A stretch of 64,000 nucleotides of DNA from Sinorhizobium sp. B11 (GCA_039725955.1 CP091034.1:4460001-4524000), one strand, 5' to 3'. Counted from the stretch's first letter, positions 28,131 to 37,115 are shown. Translations and numbers: made by a program. Notes: a model not told the origin generated them from the sequence alone.

Positions 28131-28357
28131 ATTTTATCGAAACGACGTCAAGTCTCTTTGCCGATTTCCGCTGTCGCTGCGGAGTAGAAGCCATTCTGCC
28201 AAGGTGAATTGTGCATGATTGGTCTGTTGCAATCTGGCCATCATGGGAAAGGACCGTCACAGGCGCGTATTGCGAAAGCCGTAGAGATCCCCATCTAGGC
28301 GGAGCCCCAACGGCCTGCGCACACAGCCGTTTTTTAGAGAATTTGGAGAGAGGACCA

Positions 28358-28861
28358 ATGTCCATTTCGATGTATCGTTTGACCGTGCCGATGTTCCAGC
28401 GCGGCATTGCCAGTCTGAAGACCTATCTCGACAAGGCGGAAGCCTATGCCGAGGAAAAGAAAATCGACCCGGCCATCCTCATAAATGCACGCCTTGCCCC
28501 GGATATGCTGCCGCTTTCCGGCCAGTATCAGCGCGCCAGCGATAGCGCGAAGTTCGCGCTCGCCCGCCTGACGGCAACTGAGGCGCCGAAGTTCGAAGAT
28601 AATGAAACGACGATCGCCGACCTGCGGGAGCGTATGGCCAAGACCGAAGCTTACCTTGCGAGCTTTTCTGCCGAAGCTCTTGATGGCAGCGGTCTAAGGG
28701 AAATCACGGTTCCGGGCCGCAACGGCTCTGTCGTTCCCGGCATCGAATATGTCGCGCTCTTCGCGCTGCCGAACTTCTATTTTCACGTGACGACGGCACA
28801 CGCCATCCTGCGCAATCAGGGTGCGCCGGTCGGCAAGCGGGACTTCCTCGGAAACTTCTGA
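28358..28861 (+). CDS. DUF1993 family protein
   Basis: 167-residue soluble protein, MSISMYRLTVPMFQRGIASL..., with the DUF1993 pattern: a four-helix, DinB-like fold with RLAPDMLPLSGQYQRASDSAK, the ending region NFYFHVTTAHAILRNQGAPV and the C-terminal GKRDFLG. The histidines HVTTAH may bind metal as in DinB-like proteins, but no activity is known for the family. ATG 28358 follows GGAGAGAGGACCA. Single-gene unit, ended by a terminator that lies inside the convergent sulfatase gene. Confidence 0.85.
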   Translation: MSISMYRLTVPMFQRGIASLKTYLDKAEAYAEEKKIDPAILINARLAPDMLPLSGQYQRASDSAKFALARLTATEAPKFEDNETTIADLRERMAKTEAYLASFSAEALDGSGLREITVPGRNGSVVPGIEYVALFALPNFYFHVTTAHAILRNQGAPVGKRDFLGNF

Positions 28862-28867
28862 CGCCGC

Positions 28868-30412
28868 TCAGGGCCGGTACATCACCGGCCCTTTTTCCGT
28901 CAGCTCGGTATAGGCAAGCGTCTGATCCAGATGTCGCGCTCTGAGCGACAGCAGCCGTTCGGCATAGTGGAGCCGCACCAAAGCATAGGCCGGGTCATCG
29001 GCAAGATTGCGCAGTTCCATCGGATCCTTGACGAGATCGAAGAGCAGTGCTGGCAATGAAGTGAAATGTACATATTTGAATCGCTCGTCGCGGATGACGG
29101 CAAGATTCAGCTCGTTCGGCCGAAGGCCGAAATGCCGTTCCGCTTCGCCATGGGCGATATCCCGGAAATCGAATTCCCAGAACGCCGCATCCCGCCAGCC
29201 CTGCGCCATACCGTCATCGAGGAAAGGCGCAAGCGAGCGCCCGTCGATATTGTTGGCAGGTCTGATGCCGAGCCGATCGCAGAGCGTCGGGAACACATCG
29301 GCAGCACTGGTGAAACTCTCGACGATACCGCCGGCTGAAGCCGCGCGAGGATCGCGGATGACGAGAGGAATATGATAACTGCCCTCGAAATAGCCGCCCT
29401 TGCCGAGCGTCCAGTGATCACCCGCCATCTCGGCATGATCGGACGTGAAGACGACGATCGTGTTGTCCCATGCGTCCGCATCCTTCAGCGCCTGCCAGAT
29501 CCGACCGAGCTGGTCATCTACCTCGGCGATCATCCCATAGTAGATCGACCGGATGGCGTCGAAGTCGGCAGCGCTCAAATCGCTGAGCGGTCCCTCCGCT
29601 CCATGGATGAAGCTGCCTTTTTGAGTTCGCGGCATGGCATAGGCGAGATAGGGATGGCCTTGCTGTTCCCTTTCACGGTCCGTCGCACGCGCAAAAGCTG
29701 GGCCTTCCCCAGGCCCGAACATCCGGTTGAAGGGCTCCGGCACCGAGAAAGGCGGGTGCGGCCGCAGGAAGGAAATATGCGCGAACCATGGCGCATCCTG
29801 CTCGCCCATCCAGCGGATGAATTCCCCTGTCAGAAAAGCGGTCTGCGTTTCTTCGCGTGAATAGGCTGGCGCCGCATTCGAGATTTCCCCTGCGACAGTC
29901 CCGACCGGAATATGGACATCGCGGCTGGTGGCATCCGCGCGGCCGCGTGAGCGTAGCCATGAGAGCCACTGCCTCTCATGCTCCGGCAGAAGCTGGCGGA
30001 CAGTGAAACCCGGCAACACACCTTCATAGGTCGTCAAATGCGGGTCATTGGCATCCATATCGCGCGGATCGGGCGCCGTATCCGTATAGCCGAACAGCGT
30101 CGGGTCGTAACCCGCCCGCCTTGCTGCCAGCGCCAGATTGTCGAAACGCCGGTCGAGCGGCGAACCGTTCCGGCAGACCCGGTGGTTCATCTGGTAGAGG
30201 CCGGTATAGAGCGTGGCCCGCGCCGGCGAACAGGGAGCGGCACCGGCATAATGCCGCCGGAAGAGCGTCCCGTCTTTAGCTAGGGCATCGACATTGGGCG
30301 TCCTGACGCAGGCGTGCCCCACAGAAGAGAGACAATCGCCGCGCCATTGGTCCGCAGTGATGACGAGAACGTTGGGCTTTGAGCCGCGTTCAGTGATGGT
30401 TTGATCGCGCAT
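28868..30412 (-). CDS. Sulfatase-family hydrolase, phosphonate monoester hydrolase-like
   Basis: 514-residue alkaline-phosphatase superfamily enzyme. The N-terminus KPNVLVITADQWRGDCLSS holds the first metal aspartate; CSPAR is the C-X-P-X-R formylglycine modification site; TSDHAEMAGDHWTLGKGG supplies the distal metal ligands. Length and landmarks (GSFIHGAEG, FDFRD, YVHFTSLPALLFDL) follow the Rhizobium leguminosarum phosphonate monoester hydrolase, also 514 residues as I recall it. Start ATG 30412 (MRDQTITERGSKP) lies 23 bp inside the end of galE, which argues for co-transcription with it. No signal peptide, so cytosolic. True substrate (sulfate, phosphodiester or phosphonate) is open. Confidence 0.88.
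   Translation of the reverse strand: MRDQTITERGSKPNVLVITADQWRGDCLSSVGHACVRTPNVDALAKDGTLFRRHYAGAAPCSPARATLYTGLYQMNHRVCRNGSPLDRRFDNLALAARRAGYDPTLFGYTDTAPDPRDMDANDPHLTTYEGVLPGFTVRQLLPEHERQWLSWLRSRGRADATSRDVHIPVGTVAGEISNAAPAYSREETQTAFLTGEFIRWMGEQDAPWFAHISFLRPHPPFSVPEPFNRMFGPGEGPAFARATDREREQQGHPYLAYAMPRTQKGSFIHGAEGPLSDLSAADFDAIRSIYYGMIAEVDDQLGRIWQALKDADAWDNTIVVFTSDHAEMAGDHWTLGKGGYFEGSYHIPLVIRDPRAASAGGIVESFTSAADVFPTLCDRLGIRPANNIDGRSLAPFLDDGMAQGWRDAAFWEFDFRDIAHGEAERHFGLRPNELNLAVIRDERFKYVHFTSLPALLFDLVKDPMELRNLADDPAYALVRLHYAERLLSLRARHLDQTLAYTELTEKGPVMYRP
28870..28896 (+). terminator. Terminator of the DUF1993 gene, embedded in the sulfatase 3' coding end
   Basis: AGGGCCGGT / ACCGGCCCT perfect 9-bp stem with a 5-base loop and a TTTTT tail on the plus strand, 9 bp past the DUF1993 stop. 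The stem encodes the last residues of the convergent sulfatase (GPVMYRP). Confidence 0.85.
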
Positions 30413-31373
30413 GCCAGTTCCAGGCCGACTGGATGATCCGCGAGAGATCATATTGCGGCACCCAGCCCAGCACGTCCCGCGCCTTGTCGTTATTGGCAAC
30501 CAGCGTATGCGAATCGCCCTCGCGACGACCGATATACTCGACCGGGAACGGCTTTCGGGAGACGTCTTCGATGGCGCCGAGCAGTTCCTTCACCGTCGTG
30601 CCGGTGCCCGTGCCAAGATTGAGCGCGACGGATTCACCGCCATCAAGCAGATATTGGACGGCGCGCACATGTGCGTCCGCAAGATCGAGAACATGGATAT
30701 AGTCGCGCACGCAGGTGCCGTCGCGCGTCTCGTAATCGCTGCCGAAAACCTTGAACCCCTGGCGACGGCCGAGCGCTGCATCGATCGCCAGCGGGATCGC
30801 ATGCGTTTCCGGCTGGTGCCATTCGCCGATCCGGCCTTCGAAATCGGCACCGGCGGCATTGAAATAACGCAGCACGACGGAGCGAAGGCTCTTGTACTGG
30901 TCGTAATCGGCAAGCGCCTGTTCGACGATATATTTGGTACGGCCGTAGGGATTGATCGGCACCTGGCGATGCGTCTCATCGAGCGGCACGCTCTGCGGCA
31001 GACCATAGGTCGCGCAGGTGGACGAGAAGACGAAGGCATTGATGCCGGCGGCCTGCGCCGCCGACAACAGCGTCAGCGTGCCGATGACATTATTCTCATA
31101 GAACGAGACCGGATCCTTGACCGATTCGCCGACTTCGATCAGCGCCGCGAAATGCAGGATTGCCGACGGCTTATGCTTTGCCAGCACCTCATCGAGACGG
31201 GCCCTATCGCGAATATCGCCCTCTTCCGCCGGTCCCCATTTGACGAATTCGCGATGGCCGTTGGAAAAATTATCGAAGACGACGGGCTTGTAACCCTTGT
31301 TCGCCAGATCAAGACACGTATGCGAGCCAATATATCCCGCACCGCCGACGACGAGTACCGTTTCACCTGCCAT
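30390..31373 (-). CDS. galE: UDP-glucose 4-epimerase
   Basis: 327-residue extended short-chain dehydrogenase that interconverts UDP-glucose and UDP-galactose, feeding polysaccharide synthesis and galactose use. NAD site GGAGYIGSH at the N-terminus, catalytic SSTCATYG and YGRTK, and C-terminal GRREGDSHTLVANNDKARDVLGW typical of GalE. ATG 31373 follows AAAGGTGAG; the frame runs six codons further upstream without a signal. Lies 130 bp after a sugar ABC operon on the same strand and overlaps the sulfatase start by 23 bp. Confidence 0.94.
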   Translation of the reverse strand: MAGETVLVVGGAGYIGSHTCLDLANKGYKPVVFDNFSNGHREFVKWGPAEEGDIRDRARLDEVLAKHKPSAILHFAALIEVGESVKDPVSFYENNVIGTLTLLSAAQAAGINAFVFSSTCATYGLPQSVPLDETHRQVPINPYGRTKYIVEQALADYDQYKSLRSVVLRYFNAAGADFEGRIGEWHQPETHAIPLAIDAALGRRQGFKVFGSDYETRDGTCVRDYIHVLDLADAHVRAVQYLLDGGESVALNLGTGTGTTVKELLGAIEDVSRKPFPVEYIGRREGDSHTLVANNDKARDVLGWVPQYDLSRIIQSAWNWHARSNHH

Positions 31374-31503
31374 GCATCTCACCTTTTGCAAGCCACAGAT
31401 GCGCGGACCTTAGCCAAGTTACACGTCAGTAAAAAGTTATCTCGGTTACATATCTGCAAAAATAAGAAGATTAGAGGCGGCTTGTATATGAAAATGCACG
31501 TGT

Positions 31504-32559
31504 TTACAGGGCGATTGCTTGGCCGGTCCCGTCGAAAAGATGCAGTTCATTCCTGTCGAACTGAAGGCTGATGGCCTCGCCGACGGTGAGCCGGGCATTT
31601 CCGGCAAGCCGCACCGTTACCAGCGCACCGTCGGAAAGGGCGACATAGGCGTAAGTATCTGAGCCCAGTCGCTCCACCACGTCCACCTTGCCGTCGAGAT
31701 TACCCTGGCCGACAGCGGTCACGGTAATGTCTTCCGGCCGTACGCCAAGCTTGGCTGCATTGGCGGGCGCCGAAGCGAGGTCGAGGCGCCCCGAACTGGC
31801 CACGCGTAGTCCACCATTCACGCGTTCCGCGTCGAAGACGTTCATCTTCGGCGAGCCGAGAAATTGCGCGACGAAAAGATTGGCCGGCCTCTCATAGAGA
31901 TCGATCGGCGAGCCGATCTGCTGGATTTCACCGTCTTTCAAGACCACGATCTTGTCGGCAAGCGTCATCGCCTCGACCTGGTCATGGGTGACGTAAATCA
32001 TCGTCGCTTTCAGCCGCTGGTGCAGCTTGGCGATCTCGATGCGCATTTCCGCTCGGAGTGCCGCATCGAGATTCGATAACGGCTCGTCGAACAGGAAGGC
32101 GACGGGATCGCGCACGATGGCACGGCCGATCGCCACGCGCTGCCGCTGGCCGCCGGAAAGCTCCTTTGGTTTGCGGTCGAGATACGGTTCGAGCCTCAGC
32201 GACGCCGCCGCCGCCTGCACGCGCCGCGCAATCTCCGTCTTCGGCGTGCGCGCCACCTCCAGCCCGAAGGCCATATTGGCGCGCACGGTCTTGTGTGGAT
32301 AGAGAGCATAGGACTGAAAGACCATGGACAGGCTGCGGTCTGCCGGGCCGAGCTCCGTAACATCCTCGCCGTCGATCAGGATTTGGCCGGAGGTGGCCTC
32401 CTCCAGACCGGCGACGAGGCGCAGCAGCGTTGACTTGCCGCTGCCCGACGGACCGACGAAAACGACGAATTCGCCGTCTTCTATATGGAGGTCCAGTCCG
32501 CCGATGATGTCGAGTGCACCGAAGGATTTGCGGATCTTGCGAAGTTCAATGACGGCCAT
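31504..32559 (-). CDS. Carbohydrate ABC transporter ATPase (UgpC/MsmK family)
   Basis: 351-residue ATPase for a CUT1-type sugar importer. Walker A GPSGSGKST, Q-loop VFQSYALYPHKTV, signature LSGGQRQRVAIGRAI, Walker B AFLFDEPLSNLDA, H-loop THDQVEAMTLADKIVV, then the C-terminal TOBE-like regulatory region (LGVRPEDITV). Last gene of the SBP-permease-permease-ATPase operon, 12 bp after the second permease. Probably dedicated to this transporter, though family members can be shared. Confidence 0.94.
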   Translation of the reverse strand: MAVIELRKIRKSFGALDIIGGLDLHIEDGEFVVFVGPSGSGKSTLLRLVAGLEEATSGQILIDGEDVTELGPADRSLSMVFQSYALYPHKTVRANMAFGLEVARTPKTEIARRVQAAAASLRLEPYLDRKPKELSGGQRQRVAIGRAIVRDPVAFLFDEPLSNLDAALRAEMRIEIAKLHQRLKATMIYVTHDQVEAMTLADKIVVLKDGEIQQIGSPIDLYERPANLFVAQFLGSPKMNVFDAERVNGGLRVASSGRLDLASAPANAAKLGVRPEDITVTAVGQGNLDGKVDVVERLGSDTYAYVALSDGALVTVRLAGNARLTVGEAISLQFDRNELHLFDGTGQAIAL

Positions 32560-32571
32560 GTGCCAGTCTCC

Positions 32572-33456
32572 TCACGCCTTGACGCCGCCGGCGCCGAGGC
32601 CGCCTTGCCAGAAGCGTTGCATGACGATGAATGCGATGATGACGGGAACGATGCTGATGAGTGCGCCGGCCAGTACCAGCGTGAAAAGAGCCGCCCCGCC
32701 GCCCGAACCGACGGTCGCCGTCGCGTACCATTGCGCCAGCCCCACCGTGACGGGGAAATATTCGGCCGAACTCAGCACCACGAGCGGGAGGAAGTAGTTG
32801 TTCCAGGTCGCCACGAAGGAGAGGATCAGCACGGTGGCAAAGCCCGGCATCAGAAGCCTGAGCGTCAGCGCCGAGAAGATATGGAATTCACCGGCGCCAT
32901 CGACTCGACCGGCATCGATCAGCTCATTCGGAATGGCATCGTCGGCATAGACCCGCATGAGGAAGACGCCCGGGGGATAGACCAGCGACGGCAGGATGAC
33001 CGCCCACGGCGTATTGACCATGCCTACCTTCGACATGAGCAGGAAGAGCGGCACGACGAGCGCCGTCTGCGGGATCATGACGGCGCCGAGGATGATCGCA
33101 AAGATCAGGCGCTTGCCGCGGAAGTCATATTTTGCCAGCGCATAGCCGGCCATGGTTGAAAAGAGTGCCGCGCCGATGCCGGCAACCGTTGCATAGAAAA
33201 CGGTATTGAGCAGCCACCGGGCAAAGATGCCACCCTGATAGGAAAAGACCTGGCGGATATTCTCGAAAAGCCGAAAGTCGCCCGAGAACCACAGCCCGAA
33301 GGTGGTAAAGAGGTCGTTGTTCGATTTGGACGCCGCCACCAGGACGTAAAACAGCGGCAGCGCCGTATAAAGCCAGATCACGGCGAGGATTGCCGTCAGC
33401 GTCCAGCGATTGCGGCGAAAGGCGGAAGAGCGTTTCGATTTGCCGACGATGGTCAT
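32572..33456 (-). CDS. Carbohydrate ABC transporter permease (MalG-like)
   Basis: 294-residue inner-membrane permease with six helices. The first helix is LTAILAVIWLYTALPLFYVL and the coupling EAA loop is IPNELIDAGRVDGAGEFHIFSALTLRLLMPG. The C-terminus WQGGLGAGGVKA extends slightly past the MalG norm. ATGA-type overlap with the MalF-like gene at 33453-33456. Confidence 0.93.
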   Translation of the reverse strand: MTIVGKSKRSSAFRRNRWTLTAILAVIWLYTALPLFYVLVAASKSNNDLFTTFGLWFSGDFRLFENIRQVFSYQGGIFARWLLNTVFYATVAGIGAALFSTMAGYALAKYDFRGKRLIFAIILGAVMIPQTALVVPLFLLMSKVGMVNTPWAVILPSLVYPPGVFLMRVYADDAIPNELIDAGRVDGAGEFHIFSALTLRLLMPGFATVLILSFVATWNNYFLPLVVLSSAEYFPVTVGLAQWYATATVGSGGGAALFTLVLAGALISIVPVIIAFIVMQRFWQGGLGAGGVKA

Positions 33457-34355
33457 TTGCGGCCTCCGCGGTTGACGATCAGCATGAAGGCATAGGAGAT
33501 CACTGCCGTGACGCCGCCGAGCACAAAGGAAACCGCAGCCGAATAGTTGTACTGCTGGTTGGTAAAGGCGAGCGTGTAGGCGTAGTAGTTCGGCGTAAAG
33601 GCATTGTTGATGACAGTCGGCGCCAGATTGCGCAGCAAATAGGGCTCGGAGAAGAGCTGCAGCGAGCCGATGATCGAGAAGATGATGGTGACGACGACCA
33701 TCGGAGCGATCAGCGGCAATTTCACCCGCATCGCATAGGTAAAGCTGTTCGCCCCGTCCATGGAGGCCGCCTCTTCGAGATCGGCCGGAATGGCCTGCAG
33801 GGCGGCGTAATAGATGATCATCTGATAGCCGGTATATTCCCAGTTCGCGATATTGGCGATCGACGGCAATATCGTGCTCGGCCCGAGAAAATTCGGCGGC
33901 GGCAGACCGATGGCCGTGGCAAGCTGTGTGAACGGTCCAAACGACGGGCCGTAGAGATAGCCCCAGATCAACGTCGCGATAACCGCCGGCACGGCATAGG
34001 GAATGAAGAAGCTGATGCGGAAAAAACTCTTTGCATAAACCGTGCCGCTATCGAGAATGAGAGCGATAAGTAGCGCCGCTGCCACCATGCCGGGGATCTG
34101 GATCAGGGCAAATTTCACCAGCACGATGACGCCCTGCCAGAACTTGGGATCGCCGAGCGCGCGCACGAAATTCTCCGCGCCGACGAATTTCGTCCCGGCA
34201 ACCACTGTTGTCTTGTAGATTGCCAGCGTGAAGGCATAGGCCATCGGCGCGATCAGGAAGGCGATGAAAAGCAGTGCGAAAGGCGCGAGGAAGAGATAGG
34301 GCGCAATTCCCTTGCTCACCCGGTATCGCCGCTTGCGGCTTTTCAAACCGGCCAT
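33453..34355 (-). CDS. Carbohydrate ABC transporter permease (MalF-like)
   Basis: 300-residue permease, six helices, N-terminus basic (KSRKRRYRVSKGIAPYLFLAPF). Coupling loop IPADLEEAASMDGANSFTYAMRVKLPLIAPM is well preserved. Separated from the binding-protein gene by a 91-bp gap carrying a stem-loop; overlaps the next permease gene. Confidence 0.93.
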   Translation of the reverse strand: MAGLKSRKRRYRVSKGIAPYLFLAPFALLFIAFLIAPMAYAFTLAIYKTTVVAGTKFVGAENFVRALGDPKFWQGVIVLVKFALIQIPGMVAAALLIALILDSGTVYAKSFFRISFFIPYAVPAVIATLIWGYLYGPSFGPFTQLATAIGLPPPNFLGPSTILPSIANIANWEYTGYQMIIYYAALQAIPADLEEAASMDGANSFTYAMRVKLPLIAPMVVVTIIFSIIGSLQLFSEPYLLRNLAPTVINNAFTPNYYAYTLAFTNQQYNYSAAVSFVLGGVTAVISYAFMLIVNRGGRK

Positions 34356-34409
34356 GTATCCGTCTCCGGCAGTTCAATGCGAAAGGCGCCGGCATGGCGC
34401 GCGTGATGC

Positions 34410-34439
34410 AAAAGGATGCGGGAAGAAAATCCCGCATCC
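34410..34439 (-). other. Intercistronic stem-loop between binding protein and permease genes
   Basis: Perfect 10-bp inverted repeat GGATGCGGGA / TCCCGCATCC, 6-base loop, then TTTT on the minus strand. It starts 8 bp past the binding-protein stop. The layout fits a leaky terminator or 3'-protecting hairpin that raises binding-protein output relative to the membrane genes. Nearly the same stem follows the ibpA-like gene. Confidence 0.8.
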
Positions 34440-34446
34440 CCGCGGC

Positions 34447-35787
34447 TCATCCTTGGGAGACGGTGTAGCCCTGGTCGGAGCAATAGGCGCTGACCCCTTC
34501 CTGCAAGCGATCGAAGGCATCGCTGAGCGAGCCCTTGCCGCCGATGGAGGCCGAGAATTCCTGCTGCACCTGGGCAGCGAGATAATCCTGGAACGGCGCA
34601 TACTGGAACGAAGAGTCGACGTGTTTGGCGCTTTCGGCGAAGACCTCGTTGACGGCCTGGCCGCCATAGAGATCGTACTTGTGGCCCATCAGCTCCTGAT
34701 CGGAGGTAAGCTCCTTCAGAACCGGGAAGAGGAACTGCTTGGTCGTCCACATGCGCGCCACTTCCGGATTGCTGCCGAGGAAGACGGCAAGCTGCGTGGC
34801 TTCCTTCGGATGCTTGGTCGTGTTGAAGACGGCGAAGGTGGAACCGCCGAGATTGGCGGAGACATATTTGCCCTCTTCCCACTGCGGAAGAGGTGCTGCG
34901 CGCCAGTGGCCGTTGCTCTTCTTGGCAAACTGCGGAATGAAGACGGCGCCCCAGGCACCCGTCATCCACGAGGCATAGGTGCCTTCATCGAGCCCGGTGA
35001 ACCAGTCGGTCGTCCAGACCGGTGTCTTGACGCCGACGGCGTCGGCATCGATCAGGTCCTGCCAGAAGACGGCCCATTTCTTGGCGATCGCATCGTTGAG
35101 GTTCAGCTTGAGATCCGTGCCCTTGAGCTCGAAGGGCTTCCAGCCGGCCTGCGCGAGAAGTGCAATCACCCAGCCGCCGTCGGCCGTGCCGCCGAAATTG
35201 GTAAGGTAAGTGCCGGGCGCGGCCTTGGAGAGCGCCTTGGAGTTGGCGGAAAATTCGGCCCAGGTCTTCGGAACCGCAATCTTGTGCTGGTCAAGCACGT
35301 CGGCACGGTAAAGAATACCCATCGGGCCGGAGTCCCACGGAATACCGTAGACGGCATCGCCATCCGAAGCAGAGGCCCAAGTCCAGTCGATGAACTTGTC
35401 CTTGACCTCGTTAGCGCCATGCTGGCCCATATCAAGCAGCGCCTGCAGCTGGCGGAAACCCGGAATGTTCGTGAATTCGACCTGGCCGACATCGGGCAGG
35501 CCGCTGCCGGCCTGGATAGCGTTGCGCAGTTTCACATATTCATCCGGGCCCTGGCCGGCATTCTCGAGCTTCACGCCGATATTCGGGAAGGCCTTGGTGA
35601 AGAGGTCGATCTCGCTCTGCGTGTTGGGCGTCCAGGCCCAGATGGTCAGCTCCACCTTCTCCTGCGCGCTCGCAATCGAGCCGAAGCCGGACATGGCGGC
35701 AGCCGTAGCACCGGCGCCGGCAGCCTGCAGAAGCTGGCGGCGACTGATCATCGCCTGAATGAATTCGCGTTTCATGTCGTTTGTCAT
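34447..35787 (-). CDS. Carbohydrate-binding protein of a CUT1 ABC transporter (probable Tat substrate)
   Basis: 446-residue SBP family 1 protein. The N-terminus has a twin-arginine motif followed by a modest hydrophobic stretch and AxA site (SRRQLLQAAGAGATAAAMSG ... IASAQ), so export by Tat is likely. The mature part shows VELTIWAWTPNTQSEIDLF and GTYASWMTGAWGAVFIPQF typical of sugar-binding proteins. ATG 35787 follows GGGAGGAGGAG. It is divergent from a LacI-type regulator, and TTGCGCAA operators lie in the shared promoter. Ligand unknown; the linked genes suggest a sugar or sugar acid. Confidence 0.93.
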   Translation of the reverse strand: MTNDMKREFIQAMISRRQLLQAAGAGATAAAMSGFGSIASAQEKVELTIWAWTPNTQSEIDLFTKAFPNIGVKLENAGQGPDEYVKLRNAIQAGSGLPDVGQVEFTNIPGFRQLQALLDMGQHGANEVKDKFIDWTWASASDGDAVYGIPWDSGPMGILYRADVLDQHKIAVPKTWAEFSANSKALSKAAPGTYLTNFGGTADGGWVIALLAQAGWKPFELKGTDLKLNLNDAIAKKWAVFWQDLIDADAVGVKTPVWTTDWFTGLDEGTYASWMTGAWGAVFIPQFAKKSNGHWRAAPLPQWEEGKYVSANLGGSTFAVFNTTKHPKEATQLAVFLGSNPEVARMWTTKQFLFPVLKELTSDQELMGHKYDLYGGQAVNEVFAESAKHVDSSFQYAPFQDYLAAQVQQEFSASIGGKGSLSDAFDRLQEGVSAYCSDQGYTVSQG

Positions 35788-35879
35788 GGAACTCCTCCTC
35801 CCGAAACCGACGGCACCGGACTGAGCGCAAACGCAATGCGCGGCCGCGGGACCGTCCTTCTACAGGGCCGCAATTCTGC

Positions 35880-35939
35880 ATGCGCAATTTGCGTTGTCAA
35901 TTGCGCAAATTTCAGTTCTGTGCAAATTTGATTGCGCAA
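35880..35939. promoter_or_regulatory. Cluster of TTGCGCAA operators between transporter and lacI-type gene
   Basis: Two exact 8-bp palindromes TTGCGCAA (35901-35908 and 35932-35939) and one near copy ATGCGCAA (35880-35887). Centre-to-centre spacing is 21 and 31 bp, close to two and three DNA turns. A CG-centred palindrome is what a LacI-family regulator binds; the divergent gene next to it encodes one. More copies lie at the other end of that gene. Confidence 0.75.
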
Positions 35940-36051
35940 CATACCGTCTCTTGCGCTGCGATAAGCTGCGAAGAGCTATTGAAAATGCGTGGCAAAGGGT
36001 GGATTTGTCGCGGGAATCCTCGTTTGATCGAAGGGTTCAGGAGGACAGGTA

Positions 36052-37080
36052 GTGAAGAAATCAGGCAAGCCCGACGCGAACCAAATTGCGATCGCAAAAG
36101 CAGCGGGCGTTTCCGTCAGCACTGTTTCGCGCGCACTGTCCGATGCGCGAGGCATCAGCGACGAGCGCCGCATGCAAATCCGCAAACTTGCGCAGGATGC
36201 CGGTTATCTCGGACGCGGACGCCAGCCGGCCGCGCAAATGCGCCACCTGCGCGCCTATGTGACGGGAAGCCTTGCCACGGGCGGCCTTGCGCCCTTCTAC
36301 GAAGCTGTCATCGCCGGCCTGAAGAGCAGCGCCCGAGACGGCGGCTTCACGCTCTCCATCCGCATGGTGGACGAGACCTCCCTTGGTCCAGAGCGCATGC
36401 TGCGCGACCAGGAGAATGAAGAAGCGAACATGACGATCTTTGTCGGCATCGACCTATCCGAAAATCTTGCATCGCATTTCCTCGATGGCACGCGCCACGC
36501 CGTGCTGGTCAATGGTTATGATCCCGCCATGCGCTTTGACTGCGTGGCGCCCAACAATTTCTTTGGAGCCGAACTCGCAGGCCGCACCCTGCTAAACGCG
36601 GGTCACCGGAATCTTCTTTATATCCATGATCATACGCGCTGGACGACGACCCAGCGCCGCCGCGGTTTCTATTCAGCGCTGGAGGCCTGTCCCGATGCGG
36701 TCTCTACGGCAATCAGCGTTGCTGGCGGCACCGATGCGGAATTGCTGGCTGAGGTGGAGAAGCGTGCCCGCGGCGAAGCCGGGTGGACGAGCGTTTTCTG
36801 CGCCAACGATATGGGTGCTTTCCGTCTCATGAACGCCCTCGGGGCGGCCGGCATTCCCGTGCCGGAAAAGATCTCCGTCATTGGTTTCGACGACCTTCCC
36901 TATGCCGCGCTCATGCATCCAAGGCTGACGACAATGCGCGTCGACTGTGCCGAGATGGCCCGGCAGGCCATTGGCCTTGTACAGCGGCGGCTTGCAGATC
37001 CCAGTGCCACGCCCCTGCAGATCGAATGCGGCGTCAACCTGCAGCGCGGTGAGACCGTTGCGCAAATTGCGCAAACGTGA
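36052..37080 (+). CDS. LacI-family transcriptional regulator
   Basis: 342-residue regulator. Helix-turn-helix at residues 10-32 (NQIAIAKAAGVSVSTVSRAL), hinge near residue 60 and a periplasmic-binding-protein-like effector domain ending in VIGFDDLPYAALMHPRLTTM. Starts with GTG after AGGAGGACAG. It is divergent from the sugar ABC operon and followed by dehydrogenase genes, and its own upstream and downstream DNA carry TTGCGCAA palindromes, so it very likely represses all three transcription units and itself until a sugar-derived inducer binds. The last codons overlap two of the operator copies. Confidence 0.93.
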   Translation: MKKSGKPDANQIAIAKAAGVSVSTVSRALSDARGISDERRMQIRKLAQDAGYLGRGRQPAAQMRHLRAYVTGSLATGGLAPFYEAVIAGLKSSARDGGFTLSIRMVDETSLGPERMLRDQENEEANMTIFVGIDLSENLASHFLDGTRHAVLVNGYDPAMRFDCVAPNNFFGAELAGRTLLNAGHRNLLYIHDHTRWTTTQRRRGFYSALEACPDAVSTAISVAGGTDAELLAEVEKRARGEAGWTSVFCANDMGAFRLMNALGAAGIPVPEKISVIGFDDLPYAALMHPRLTTMRVDCAEMARQAIGLVQRRLADPSATPLQIECGVNLQRGETVAQIAQT

Positions 37081-37115
37081 GAAACATGCGCAATTAACTT
37101 GCGCAACTTGCGCAT
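37058..37115. promoter_or_regulatory. Five-copy TTGCGCAA operator array before the dehydrogenase operon
   Basis: Exact TTGCGCAA at 37058-37065, 37067-37074 and 37099-37106, with single-base variants ATGCGCAA at 37086-37093 and TTGCGCAT at 37108-37115. The first two sit inside the last codons of the regulator gene. The array lies 80-135 bp upstream of the next gene's start, a position suited to repression of an internal promoter. Confidence 0.75.

Noticed and set aside
34312..35931. Plus-strand open frame of 539 codons
   Set aside because: Antisense to the CUT1 binding-protein gene, which has a signal peptide, ribosome-binding site and operon context.
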